Source: DATDAH01 sp963725155
GTDB taxonomy: Bacteria; Actinomycetota; Acidimicrobiia; Acidimicrobiales; DATDAH01
Direction of reading: 5' to 3'
Length of the DNA: 64,000 nt
NCBI GenBank assembly: GCA_963725155.1
Contig: CAVRXU010000005.1
Coordinates: 558,001 to 622,000 of the forward strand
The stretch's first letter is position 1; each line of letters starts with the position of its first letter. Made by a program: the position numbers and the translations under genes. A model generated the notes under the pieces. The model ran no database searches. It saw nothing but the letters and a program-made list of their open reading frames with translations, and was not told where the DNA came from. Positions 26,294-33,828 of the stretch are shown one piece after another.

Positions 26294-27103
26294 TCAGCGA
26301 GCCAGAAGCCCCAGGAGCCGGGTGTCCTCCACCAGCGAGCCGTCGGCCAGGCCGGCGGTGATCTCGTCGTCGGTGAGCAGGATCTTCTGCCACTCCTCGT
26401 CGAAGTCTCCGTCCTGCTGGGAGGCGTGGAGGCGACGCCACAGGTGGCCGACCTCTGGCGGGAGCTCGGTGTTGCGGGCATAGGCCGCGCCACCCTTGGC
26501 GATCTTGTTGGCGAACTGGGGGTAGCTGCGGACGGGCACGTGGAGGATGTCGATGCGCCCGTCGTCCAGCGCTCGGCCGGGTAACCCCTCGATTTCGTGA
26601 TTGCCTTGGAGGACGCTGACGGTGGGGTCGGCCCGATGCGCGAGCTTCGGCGGGAGCGGGCCGTCGCCCAGCCCGGGATGTTGGACCGAGTCCCGTTGCC
26701 GGACTGCCATCGGTCGACCGTCGGGCCGGGCCACCAGGTTGTGGCGCTGGGCGACGACCACGTCGACGTCGTCGGGCACGGCGGCCAGGGTCGAGGCCAG
26801 GCCGCCGTCCCGCGGCCACCAGAACTCGTCGGCGTCGTTGTTGATCACCCAGTCGGCCCCGTGCTCGGTGGCGGCCAGGCGGGCCATCCGGGTCACCCAG
26901 CGGTGCTGGGCGTAGGTGTCCTCCGGCTCGAGGATCAGACGCAGCCGTCCGGCCGACTCCTCCCCCCGGAGGATGTCCAGCGTCCCGTCGACCGAGCCGT
27001 TGTCGGTGGCGATCACGTAGTCGACGCCCTGGGCGAAATGGTGGCTCAAGTTGGCCGCGAGCACGTCCTCCTCGTCCCGGACGAGCAGCGTCATGACCAG
27101 CAC
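26294..27103 (-). CDS. GT2-like glycosyltransferase
   Basis: About 269 aa from the GTG at 27103; an in-frame ATG at 27094 is an alternative. The sequence LLVRDEEDVLAANLSHHFAQ, VIATDNGSVDGT and WVINNDADEFWWP (DxD region) is typical of a compact GT2/GT92-type family found in surface glycan loci. The start lies 2 bp after the stop of the upstream sulfotransferase, so it is the third gene of a minus-strand operon with the pyruvyltransferase. Confidence 0.82.
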   Translation of the reverse strand: MLVMTLLVRDEEDVLAANLSHHFAQGVDYVIATDNGSVDGTLDILRGEESAGRLRLILEPEDTYAQHRWVTRMARLAATEHGADWVINNDADEFWWPRDGGLASTLAAVPDDVDVVVAQRHNLVARPDGRPMAVRQRDSVQHPGLGDGPLPPKLAHRADPTVSVLQGNHEIEGLPGRALDDGRIDILHVPVRSYPQFANKIAKGGAAYARNTELPPEVGHLWRRLHASQQDGDFDEEWQKILLTDDEITAGLADGSLVEDTRLLGLLAR

Positions 27104-27105
27104 GG

Positions 27106-27876
27106 TCAGCTCCCGGGGTCGGGGAAGAGCCGGGCCAGCACCGGCTGGCACAGCACGTCGATCCGCTCGGCCAGGTGGTCCTGGTCGATCTCGTCGAGGA
27201 TGCCGAACTTGGCCCGAGCCTTGAAGCCGTGCGCTTCGCCCGGGTCGAGGGTCTCGGGGGCGACGCCGACGAAAGCAGCCAGGTCGGTCAACCGGTCGCC
27301 GATGTCCTCGGTGCGGATGATCAGCAGGCGCTCGGGGGGCACGGCGTCGAGGACCTGCTGGTGGCGGCGGGCCCAGGACCCGAGGTAGCCGTCGAGCGGG
27401 TAGAAGCCGTGCTCGGCCAGGACCGCCTCCTCGGGCGGGTGGGGACGGCCGGTGTCGAAGGTGAGGCGGCGCAGCCGCTGGAAGTGGGGCGGGGCCTGGC
27501 CCACTTTGAGGTGGTTGAGGAGCGAGTCCAACCAGCTCCGCGGCTCGCGGACGGTGAGTGCGAACTGGGTGTCCCTGCCGAGCGCGAGCAGTTCGTCGAT
27601 GACGAGGCCGTTCCAGCCGGCTGCGTTCACCTCGAGGCGGAGCCGGTCCTCCCGGTCGCGGAGGAAGCGACGGAGGTCCCGCCTGGTGGCCTTGCCCTCG
27701 ATCACGTCGCAGGTCAGCTCGACCTGCGCCTTGGCTCCGGGCTCGTGGGCACTGCGGTAGTCGCGGGCGAACACTCCCGCCAGCGAGTGGGTGCCGCTCT
27801 TGGAGAGGCCGACACCGAAGAGGCGGAAGCGCCGCTCCGGAGCGCGCGCCGGCCTCCGCCGGATGGATCCGAGCAC
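27106..27876 (-). CDS. Sulfotransferase family protein
   Basis: About 256 aa from the GTG at 27876. The PAPS loop is FGVGLSKSGTHSLAGVF, and FALTVREPRSWLDSLLNH matches the 3'-phosphate region. The longer upstream frame overlaps the pyruvyltransferase and is not conserved, so the internal GTG is used. It sits 10 bp after the pyruvyltransferase and 2 bp before the GT2, in one operon. It probably sulfates the same glycan. Confidence 0.78.
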   Translation of the reverse strand: MLGSIRRRPARAPERRFRLFGVGLSKSGTHSLAGVFARDYRSAHEPGAKAQVELTCDVIEGKATRRDLRRFLRDREDRLRLEVNAAGWNGLVIDELLALGRDTQFALTVREPRSWLDSLLNHLKVGQAPPHFQRLRRLTFDTGRPHPPEEAVLAEHGFYPLDGYLGSWARRHQQVLDAVPPERLLIIRTEDIGDRLTDLAAFVGVAPETLDPGEAHGFKARAKFGILDEIDQDHLAERIDVLCQPVLARLFPDPGS

Positions 27877-27886
27877 GGCGGCGAGG

Positions 27887-28945
27887 CTACCGATCGCGGT
27901 CCTGGGCCACGTCGACCAGGGCTCGGGCCCGCTCGGCCGCCTCCAGGGGGGTGTCGGCCCAGCTCGTGAGCGAGCACTCGTGGGTCCAGGTGTCGTGGTA
28001 GGCCCGCACCTTGCCGGTGGCATTGTCCTCGATCACGTGGGGGATGCCCTGCCGGAGGCTGAGCAGGTGGGCATGCAGGCGATCCGTGCGCACCACCCGC
28101 CCCCGGGCCAGGATCTCGTCGGCTCGAGCCACCCAGCGCCGCGCGAGGGGCTCGAAGGTCATCGCGCTGTCCTTCCAGGTGTTGCGGGCGAAGGCCGGGC
28201 TCTTCGCCGACCGGGTCAGCAGCGCCCGGTTCAGGCGGCGGCGCCACCGGTCGCCCAGCGGCCATCTCGGCTCGTCGTCGAGGTCGGCCAGCCAGTCCAC
28301 GCGCTCGGAGGTGATGCCGTTGCCGTAGTCGGCGTCCTCGCGGGCCACGGCCTCCTTGTCCACCCGAGCGAGGTGGAGGACGTCGACCCGCGGGTCACGC
28401 ACCCGGTCCTGGGGGTCGAGGGCGAGGGCCAGATCGGGGCAGAGCGCGATGGGGACCGAGAAGTGTTCCCGGGCGTAGGCCAGGCTCTGCTCCTCCCGGA
28501 CGAGGAGCGTGAAGTCGGTGTGCCCCTCGCACAGGCGGCGCATGCGGTCGAGGTTGGCGGGGTCGTCGAAGTGCAGGCTCTGGGGCAACTGGATGGTCCG
28601 CAGGTCGGCCAGGTCGGCCAGGACCCGTTCGCGGGTCGCCTGCTGGTTGGCGGGATAGAGGTCGCCGAAGTTGCCGCCGCCCTGGAGCAGCACGACACCG
28701 TCGCCCAGCGCCCGGCGCAGGGCGACGGGCTCGTAGGTCGCCCAGGAGGACCGGTAGGCCACGTGGACCTGCATCCGGTGGAGGGAGGCCATGGCCCCCA
28801 GCCAGATGGCCGAGTCGCCGGCGTTGGCGTGGTTCGGGAAGTTCACCAGCGCCACCCTCGTCCCGACCGGGAGCAGGTCGTGGAGGACGCCGTCCACGAG
28901 GTGGGACCAGCGGCCGACCAGCTCGGCGTCGGGGCGGTGGGTCAC
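27887..28945 (-). CDS. Polysaccharide pyruvyl transferase family protein
   Basis: About 352 aa, with the CsaB/PssM-like fold: VALVNFPNHANAGDSAIWLG near the N-terminus, then VVLLQGGGNFGDLYP, RTIQLPQSLHF, LLVREEQSL and CPDLALAL. Such enzymes add a pyruvate ketal to a sugar from PEP. The GTG at 28945 is preferred because it lies 10 nt after TAGCCT. The ATG at 28975 would overlap the divergent gene's start. It is the first gene of an operon with a sulfotransferase and a GT2. Pyruvylated wall polymer is the usual ligand of SLH domains such as those encoded at 3665-5672. Confidence 0.87.
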   Translation of the reverse strand: MTHRPDAELVGRWSHLVDGVLHDLLPVGTRVALVNFPNHANAGDSAIWLGAMASLHRMQVHVAYRSSWATYEPVALRRALGDGVVLLQGGGNFGDLYPANQQATRERVLADLADLRTIQLPQSLHFDDPANLDRMRRLCEGHTDFTLLVREEQSLAYAREHFSVPIALCPDLALALDPQDRVRDPRVDVLHLARVDKEAVAREDADYGNGITSERVDWLADLDDEPRWPLGDRWRRRLNRALLTRSAKSPAFARNTWKDSAMTFEPLARRWVARADEILARGRVVRTDRLHAHLLSLRQGIPHVIEDNATGKVRAYHDTWTHECSLTSWADTPLEAAERARALVDVAQDRDR

Positions 28946-28955
28946 GGCGCCCGGC

Positions 28956-28967
28956 AGGCTATAGCTA
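28956..28967. promoter_or_regulatory. Overlapping divergent -10 boxes
   Basis: Minus strand TAGCCT (28956-28961) lies 10 nt before the pyruvyltransferase GTG. Plus strand TATAGC/TAGCTA (28960-28967) lies 6-8 nt before the QueC-like ATG. The two promoters share bases, so binding of polymerase at one should exclude the other. Confidence 0.4.
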
Positions 28968-28973
28968 GGTCCC

Positions 28974-29906
28974 ATGATCAGCTTTTCGGGGGTTGGGGCC
29001 TCCGGTTCTGAGGTGCGGGGCACGGTGGATGTGGGCGGCGAGTCGTTTGTGGTGTGGTTCCGGGTGGTGGGGGCGCCGGTGGAGGTGTCGGCGGAGGCGT
29101 TCAGTGTTCTGGCTCTGCCGGCGGCGATGGCGCGGGGGTTGGCGGTGGAGTCGCCGGGGTCGTTGACCGAGGGGTTCGTGGCGGGTCTGGGGCGGTGGCA
29201 GGAGGTGTTCGCGACCTGGTTTCCGGATCGTTTGGCGCCGGTCGAGGTGCGGGGGGGTCGGCGGCGGTCTCGGCGTCCGGCGCGGGGTCGGGCCTGTTTC
29301 TTCACCGGTGGGGTGGATTCGTTCTTCTCCGCGTTGCGCCATGTCGAGTCCCTCGATGCGTTGGTGTTCGTCCATGGCTTCGATGTGCCTCTGGTGGAGT
29401 TGCCCGATCTGCGGGCGGTGGTGACCTCGGGGGTGCGGGCCGCGGCGTCGGAGCTGGGTGTGCCCTTGGTGGAGGTGGAGACCAACCTGCACGACTTCTC
29501 CGATGCCATGGGTTTGCCGTGGGGGACGACCTATCACGGTGTCGCTCTGGCGGCGGTGGCGCATTTGTTGGCGCCGGCGTTCGGGGAGGTGCTGGTGGGC
29601 GGGACCCACACCTATTCGGACCTGTTCCCGTGGGGTTCGCACCCGTTGTCGGATCGGCTGTTGTCGAGTGATCGGGTGCGGTTGGTCCATGACGGCGGTG
29701 ACACCGATCGGGTGCAGAAGACGGTGGCGGTGGCGGGTTCGGAGGTGGCCCTGCGCCATCTGCGGGTGTGTTGGGAGAACCAGGACGGGACCTACAACTG
29801 CGGTGTCTGCAAGAAGTGCCTGCGCACGATGATCGCCCTCCGGATCGCCGGGAAGCTCGAGGCCTGCGAGACCCTGCCCGACGAGATCGACCTCGACGCC
29901 GTGCGG
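28974..29906 (+). repeat. 933-bp perfect direct duplication, copy 1
   Basis: Appears identical base for base to 30110-31042. Identity starts exactly at the ATG and ends within a codon at 29906. The next 36 bp differ, then 90 bp are identical again. See copy 2. Confidence 0.9.
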
Positions 29907-30113
29907 TCGATGCACCTCGGCGACGCCAACAGCCTCGCGTACCACGCGGAGCTGATCCACCACCTGCGGGACCTGGGCACCGAGCCCGACCTGCTGGCGG
30001 CCTGCGAAGCCGTGATCCGCGACTACGACCCGAGCACCGTCCGCTGGGGGAGCCGGGACTGGACCTCGGTCCTGCCCCTCCTGCTGGAACGACCCTCGAG
30101 GGCTCCCCGATGA
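28974..30113 (+). CDS. QueC-like PP-loop ATPase, copy 1
   Basis: A 379-aa protein. FFTGGVDSFFSAL (109-121) is a variant of the SGGxDS PP-loop used to adenylate substrates. C266-x9-C276-G-x-C279-x2-C282 matches the zinc motif of QueC (7-cyano-7-deazaguanine synthase). The N-terminal 100 residues are not found in QueC. No queD, queE or queF is nearby, so ordinary queuosine synthesis is unlikely; adenylation or amidation of a glycan-related substrate is inferred. Residues 1-311 are encoded by DNA identical to copy 2. The stop overlaps the start of copy 2 (ATGA). Codon use in the first 810 bp is G-ending, unlike the neighbours. Confidence 0.75.
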   Translation: MISFSGVGASGSEVRGTVDVGGESFVVWFRVVGAPVEVSAEAFSVLALPAAMARGLAVESPGSLTEGFVAGLGRWQEVFATWFPDRLAPVEVRGGRRRSRRPARGRACFFTGGVDSFFSALRHVESLDALVFVHGFDVPLVELPDLRAVVTSGVRAAASELGVPLVEVETNLHDFSDAMGLPWGTTYHGVALAAVAHLLAPAFGEVLVGGTHTYSDLFPWGSHPLSDRLLSSDRVRLVHDGGDTDRVQKTVAVAGSEVALRHLRVCWENQDGTYNCGVCKKCLRTMIALRIAGKLEACETLPDEIDLDAVRSMHLGDANSLAYHAELIHHLRDLGTEPDLLAACEAVIRDYDPSTVRWGSRDWTSVLPLLLERPSRAPR

Positions 30114-31042
30114 TCAGCTTTTCGGGGGTTGGGGCCTCCGGTTCTGAGGTGCGGGGCACGGTGGATGTGGGCGGCGAGTCGTTTGTGGTGTGGTTCCGGG
30201 TGGTGGGGGCGCCGGTGGAGGTGTCGGCGGAGGCGTTCAGTGTTCTGGCTCTGCCGGCGGCGATGGCGCGGGGGTTGGCGGTGGAGTCGCCGGGGTCGTT
30301 GACCGAGGGGTTCGTGGCGGGTCTGGGGCGGTGGCAGGAGGTGTTCGCGACCTGGTTTCCGGATCGTTTGGCGCCGGTCGAGGTGCGGGGGGGTCGGCGG
30401 CGGTCTCGGCGTCCGGCGCGGGGTCGGGCCTGTTTCTTCACCGGTGGGGTGGATTCGTTCTTCTCCGCGTTGCGCCATGTCGAGTCCCTCGATGCGTTGG
30501 TGTTCGTCCATGGCTTCGATGTGCCTCTGGTGGAGTTGCCCGATCTGCGGGCGGTGGTGACCTCGGGGGTGCGGGCCGCGGCGTCGGAGCTGGGTGTGCC
30601 CTTGGTGGAGGTGGAGACCAACCTGCACGACTTCTCCGATGCCATGGGTTTGCCGTGGGGGACGACCTATCACGGTGTCGCTCTGGCGGCGGTGGCGCAT
30701 TTGTTGGCGCCGGCGTTCGGGGAGGTGCTGGTGGGCGGGACCCACACCTATTCGGACCTGTTCCCGTGGGGTTCGCACCCGTTGTCGGATCGGCTGTTGT
30801 CGAGTGATCGGGTGCGGTTGGTCCATGACGGCGGTGACACCGATCGGGTGCAGAAGACGGTGGCGGTGGCGGGTTCGGAGGTGGCCCTGCGCCATCTGCG
30901 GGTGTGTTGGGAGAACCAGGACGGGACCTACAACTGCGGTGTCTGCAAGAAGTGCCTGCGCACGATGATCGCCCTCCGGATCGCCGGGAAGCTCGAGGCC
31001 TGCGAGACCCTGCCCGACGAGATCGACCTCGACGCCGTGCGG
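30110..31042 (+). repeat. 933-bp perfect direct duplication, copy 2
   Basis: Second copy of 28974-29906, offset 1136 bp. The lack of any visible difference suggests very recent duplication, gene conversion or an assembly artefact. Confidence 0.9.
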
Positions 31043-31228
31043 GCCCTACCGCTGGGCGATCTCAACACGCTGGCCCGTCACGCGGAGCTGATCCACCACC
31101 TGCGGGACCTGGGCACCGAGCCCGACCTGCTGGCGGCCTGCGAAGCCGTGATCCGCGACTACGACCCGGCGCAGATGCGCTGGGGGAGCCGGGACTGGAC
31201 CTCGGTCCTGCCGCTGCTCTGGTCCTGA
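30110..31228 (+). CDS. QueC-like PP-loop ATPase, copy 2
   Basis: A 372-aa near-twin of the preceding gene, starting at the ATG overlapping its stop. It has the same TGGVDS loop and four-cysteine zinc motif. The two proteins differ only at about residues 312-323 (ALPLGDLNTLAR here, SMHLGDANSLAY in copy 1), at three residues near 354-356 and at the C-terminus. The differences cluster in the C-terminal helical part, so the pair may have diverged in partner or substrate choice, or may form a heterodimer. It converges with the carboxylase gene, with 3 bp between the ends. Function unknown. Confidence 0.75.
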   Translation: MISFSGVGASGSEVRGTVDVGGESFVVWFRVVGAPVEVSAEAFSVLALPAAMARGLAVESPGSLTEGFVAGLGRWQEVFATWFPDRLAPVEVRGGRRRSRRPARGRACFFTGGVDSFFSALRHVESLDALVFVHGFDVPLVELPDLRAVVTSGVRAAASELGVPLVEVETNLHDFSDAMGLPWGTTYHGVALAAVAHLLAPAFGEVLVGGTHTYSDLFPWGSHPLSDRLLSSDRVRLVHDGGDTDRVQKTVAVAGSEVALRHLRVCWENQDGTYNCGVCKKCLRTMIALRIAGKLEACETLPDEIDLDAVRALPLGDLNTLARHAELIHHLRDLGTEPDLLAACEAVIRDYDPAQMRWGSRDWTSVLPLLWS

Positions 31229-31231
31229 GCC

Positions 31232-33004
31232 CTACTCGATGACGACCACGACATCGCCGGAGCCGACGGAGTCGCCGGGGGCGACCTTCACCTCGGTCAC
31301 CGTGCCGGTGGTCTCGGCGTTGATGTTGTTCTCCATCTTCATGGCCTCGAGGACGCAGACGGCCTGACCGGCTTCGACCTCCTCGCCCACGTCGACCAGC
31401 ACCTTGACGATGGTGCCCTGCATGGGCACGGTGACGGTGCCGGCCCCCGCCAGCCCTGCGCCGCCGTCTCCTGCGGCGGCCCGCCGGGGACGGGCGGCCC
31501 GTGCCCCGCTCACGGCCATGGGCGCGGCGGCGGACTCAGGCACCCAGACCTTCACGGCGAAGCGCTTGCCGTTGACTTCGACATCGACGTCCCGCCGGAC
31601 CTTGGGCTCGGCGTCATCTTCGTCAGCCGGGCTGCTCGGGACCGGCGCGCTCACCCCGCTCAGGTCCAAGGTCTCCTCGACCCACTTGGTGGAGTGCTCA
31701 GCGGCGGCGAAGTCGGGGTGGGAGAGGATGGCGACGTGCGCGGGGGCGGTGGTGGCCACGCCCTCCACGACCAGCTCGCGGAGGGCCCGCAGCATGCGCT
31801 TGCGGGCGATCTCACGGTCGGCGCCCCAGACGATGAGCTTGCCCACGAGGTTGTCGTAGAACTGGCTGACCTCGTCCCCGGCCTCGTAGCCGCCGTCCCA
31901 GCGGACGCCGAAGCCCTGCGGCACGGTGAGTGCGGTGAGGCGACCGGGAGAGGGCAGGAAGGCTCCGCCGGCCGGATCCTCGGCGTTGATCCGGACCTCG
32001 ATGGCGTGCCCACGGAGATCGATGTCCTCCTGGGTGAACGAGAGCGGTTCTCCGGCAGCCACCCGGAGCTGCTCGGTCGCGAGGTCGAGGCCACTGACCA
32101 TCTCGGTCACGGGGTGCTCGACCTGGAGGCGGGTGTTCATCTCGAGGAAGTAGAACTCGCCGTCCTGGAACAGGAACTCGACGGTGCCGGCGTTGACGTA
32201 GCCACAGGCCTGGGCCACCCGCACCGAGGCATCGCCCATGGCTCGGCGAACGTCGTCGGGAAAGGCGGGGGCCGGGCTCTCCTCGACCAGCTTCTGGTGA
32301 CGACGCTGGGCGGAGCAGTCCCGCTCGCCCACCCACACGCAATGGCCGTGGGTGTCGGCGATGACCTGCATTTCGACGTGGCGCGGCCAGGTCAGGTACT
32401 TCTCGAGGTAGATCTCGTCGCGGCCGAAGTAGGCCAGCGCCTCGCGCTGGGCGGACTCGATGGCCTCGTGGACGCTGTCGTGGTCGGTGACGACCTTCAT
32501 GCCGCGGCCGCCGCCACCGTAGGCGGCCTTGATGGCCACCGGGAAGCCGTGCTGCTCGGCGAAGGCGTAGACCTCGGTGGCCTCGGTGATGGGCTCGTCG
32601 GTGCCGGGGACGCCCTCCACGTCCGCCGCGGTGGCGGCGTGGCGGGAGGAGATCTTGTCGCCCATGACCTCGATCGCCTCGGGCGGCGGACCGATCCAGG
32701 CCACGTCGTCCATCTCGCTGATGGCGCGGGCGAAGTCGGCGTTCTCGGAGAAGAAGCCGTAGCCGGGATGGACCCCGTCGGCCCCACTGCGCCGGATCGC
32801 ATCGAGGATGGCGTCGGTGTTCAGGTAGCTCTCGGCCGCGGTCTCGCCCCCCAACGCGAAGGCTTCGTCGGCCAGGCGGACGTGGAGCGCGTCCCGGTCG
32901 AGCTCGGAGTAGACGGCGACGGTGGCGATGCCGGATTCCTGGCAGGCGCGGATGACCCGGACGGCGATCTCGCCCCGGTTGGCGATCAGGACCTTGGTGA
33001 GCAC
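31232..33004 (-). CDS. Acetyl/propionyl-CoA carboxylase alpha subunit (biotin carboxylase + BCCP)
   Basis: A 590-aa fusion. The biotin carboxylase part (1-450) has KVLIANRGEIAVRVIRAC, ATP-grasp KAAYGGGGRGMKVV and FLEMNTRLQVEHPVTEM. The biotin carrier domain at the end has VLEAMKMEN, with biotinyl lysine K556. This arrangement matches actinobacterial AccA3-type subunits that work with separate carboxyltransferase beta subunits, which are not in view. It supplies malonyl- or methylmalonyl-CoA and links to the mutase at 21649. It is divergent from birA with only 17 bp between the starts. Confidence 0.95.
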   Translation of the reverse strand: MLTKVLIANRGEIAVRVIRACQESGIATVAVYSELDRDALHVRLADEAFALGGETAAESYLNTDAILDAIRRSGADGVHPGYGFFSENADFARAISEMDDVAWIGPPPEAIEVMGDKISSRHAATAADVEGVPGTDEPITEATEVYAFAEQHGFPVAIKAAYGGGGRGMKVVTDHDSVHEAIESAQREALAYFGRDEIYLEKYLTWPRHVEMQVIADTHGHCVWVGERDCSAQRRHQKLVEESPAPAFPDDVRRAMGDASVRVAQACGYVNAGTVEFLFQDGEFYFLEMNTRLQVEHPVTEMVSGLDLATEQLRVAAGEPLSFTQEDIDLRGHAIEVRINAEDPAGGAFLPSPGRLTALTVPQGFGVRWDGGYEAGDEVSQFYDNLVGKLIVWGADREIARKRMLRALRELVVEGVATTAPAHVAILSHPDFAAAEHSTKWVEETLDLSGVSAPVPSSPADEDDAEPKVRRDVDVEVNGKRFAVKVWVPESAAAPMAVSGARAARPRRAAAGDGGAGLAGAGTVTVPMQGTIVKVLVDVGEEVEAGQAVCVLEAMKMENNINAETTGTVTEVKVAPGDSVGSGDVVVVIE

Positions 33005-33008
33005 CCCA

Positions 33009-33014
33009 TAGGGT
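33009..33014 (+). promoter_or_regulatory. Overlapping -10 boxes of birA and the carboxylase
   Basis: Plus TAGGGT lies 7 nt before the birA ATG. On the minus strand, TAACCC from the same bases lies about 6 nt before the carboxylase GTG. Both genes would be leaderless from one shared 17-bp segment. Confidence 0.45.
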
Positions 33015-33021
33015 TAATGGA

Positions 33022-33828
33022 ATGCAGGCCGGCAATGCCAGAACCGGCCTGTCGACGGGTCAGCAACAAGCCCTCCTCGGCACTCGCTTCTCGGTCGGTT
33101 GGGTCGCGGCGACGGGTTCCACCAACGACGATCTCCGGTCCGCAGCAGCCGAGGGCGCGCCGGAAGGGACGGTCCTCTGGGTCGACCACCAGCATGCCGG
33201 TCACGGCCGCAGGGGCCGGACCTGGGAGGCGCCTCCGGGCTCGTCCCTCCTGGTCTCGATCCTGCTCCGGCCCGATCTCGAGCCTGATGACCTGCACCTG
33301 CTCACCATCGCGGTGGGGGTGGCGTCGGCCGAGGCCGTGGACGAGGAGCTGGCGGTGCCCGTGGGGCTGAAGTGGCCCAACGACCTGGTCGTCCTGACCG
33401 ACGCGGGGGAGCGAAAGCTGGGCGGGATCCTGGCCGAGAGCACCTGGTCAGGCGATCAGCTCGACGGTGTCGTCGTCGGCCTCGGCCTCAACGCGGTGTG
33501 GCCCGAGCCCGTGCCCGACGAGCTGGATGGCATCGCCGTCGCCCTCAACCACCTGACCGATGAGCCGGTCGACCGGGGCGACCTCCTCGTCACGCTGCTG
33601 CTCCGCCTCGAGGCGATCCTGGCCGACCCGGGGCACTCGGCTCTGCTCGAACGCTGGCGTCACCTGGCCACGACGGTCGGCCGCGACGTCCGGGTCGAGC
33701 TGGCCTCGGGCGCGGTGATCGTGGGCCGGGCCACCGCCCTGACCGACCGTGGTCGCCTGGTCGTCGAGACCGCAGACGGTCCCCAGGAGGTCACCGCGGG
33801 CGAGGTCCACCACCTGCGGCCGGCCTGA
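33022..33828 (+). CDS. birA: Biotin--[acetyl-CoA-carboxylase] ligase
   Basis: A 268-aa class I biotin protein ligase with no N-terminal DNA-binding domain. It shows SVGWVAATGSTNDDL, the ATP/biotin loop QHAGHGRRGRTWEAPPGSS (about 57-75), LKWPNDLVV and KLGGILAES. It attaches biotin to the carrier lysine of the divergently encoded carboxylase, which explains the pairing. The 3' end overlaps the convergent PhyH gene by 38 bp. Confidence 0.94.
   Translation: MQAGNARTGLSTGQQQALLGTRFSVGWVAATGSTNDDLRSAAAEGAPEGTVLWVDHQHAGHGRRGRTWEAPPGSSLLVSILLRPDLEPDDLHLLTIAVGVASAEAVDEELAVPVGLKWPNDLVVLTDAGERKLGGILAESTWSGDQLDGVVVGLGLNAVWPEPVPDELDGIAVALNHLTDEPVDRGDLLVTLLLRLEAILADPGHSALLERWRHLATTVGRDVRVELASGAVIVGRATALTDRGRLVVETADGPQEVTAGEVHHLRPA

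Noticed and set aside
28945..28975. ATG at 28975 as the pyruvyltransferase start
   Set aside because: It would overlap the divergent gene's start codon; the GTG at 28945 has a TAGCCT box at suitable distance.
29302..30645. Long antisense frames opposite the QueC-like genes
   Set aside because: They are open only because of the G-ending codon use of the sense genes; the sense frames hold the TGGVDS and cysteine motifs, and the antisense products are H/R/P-rich noise.
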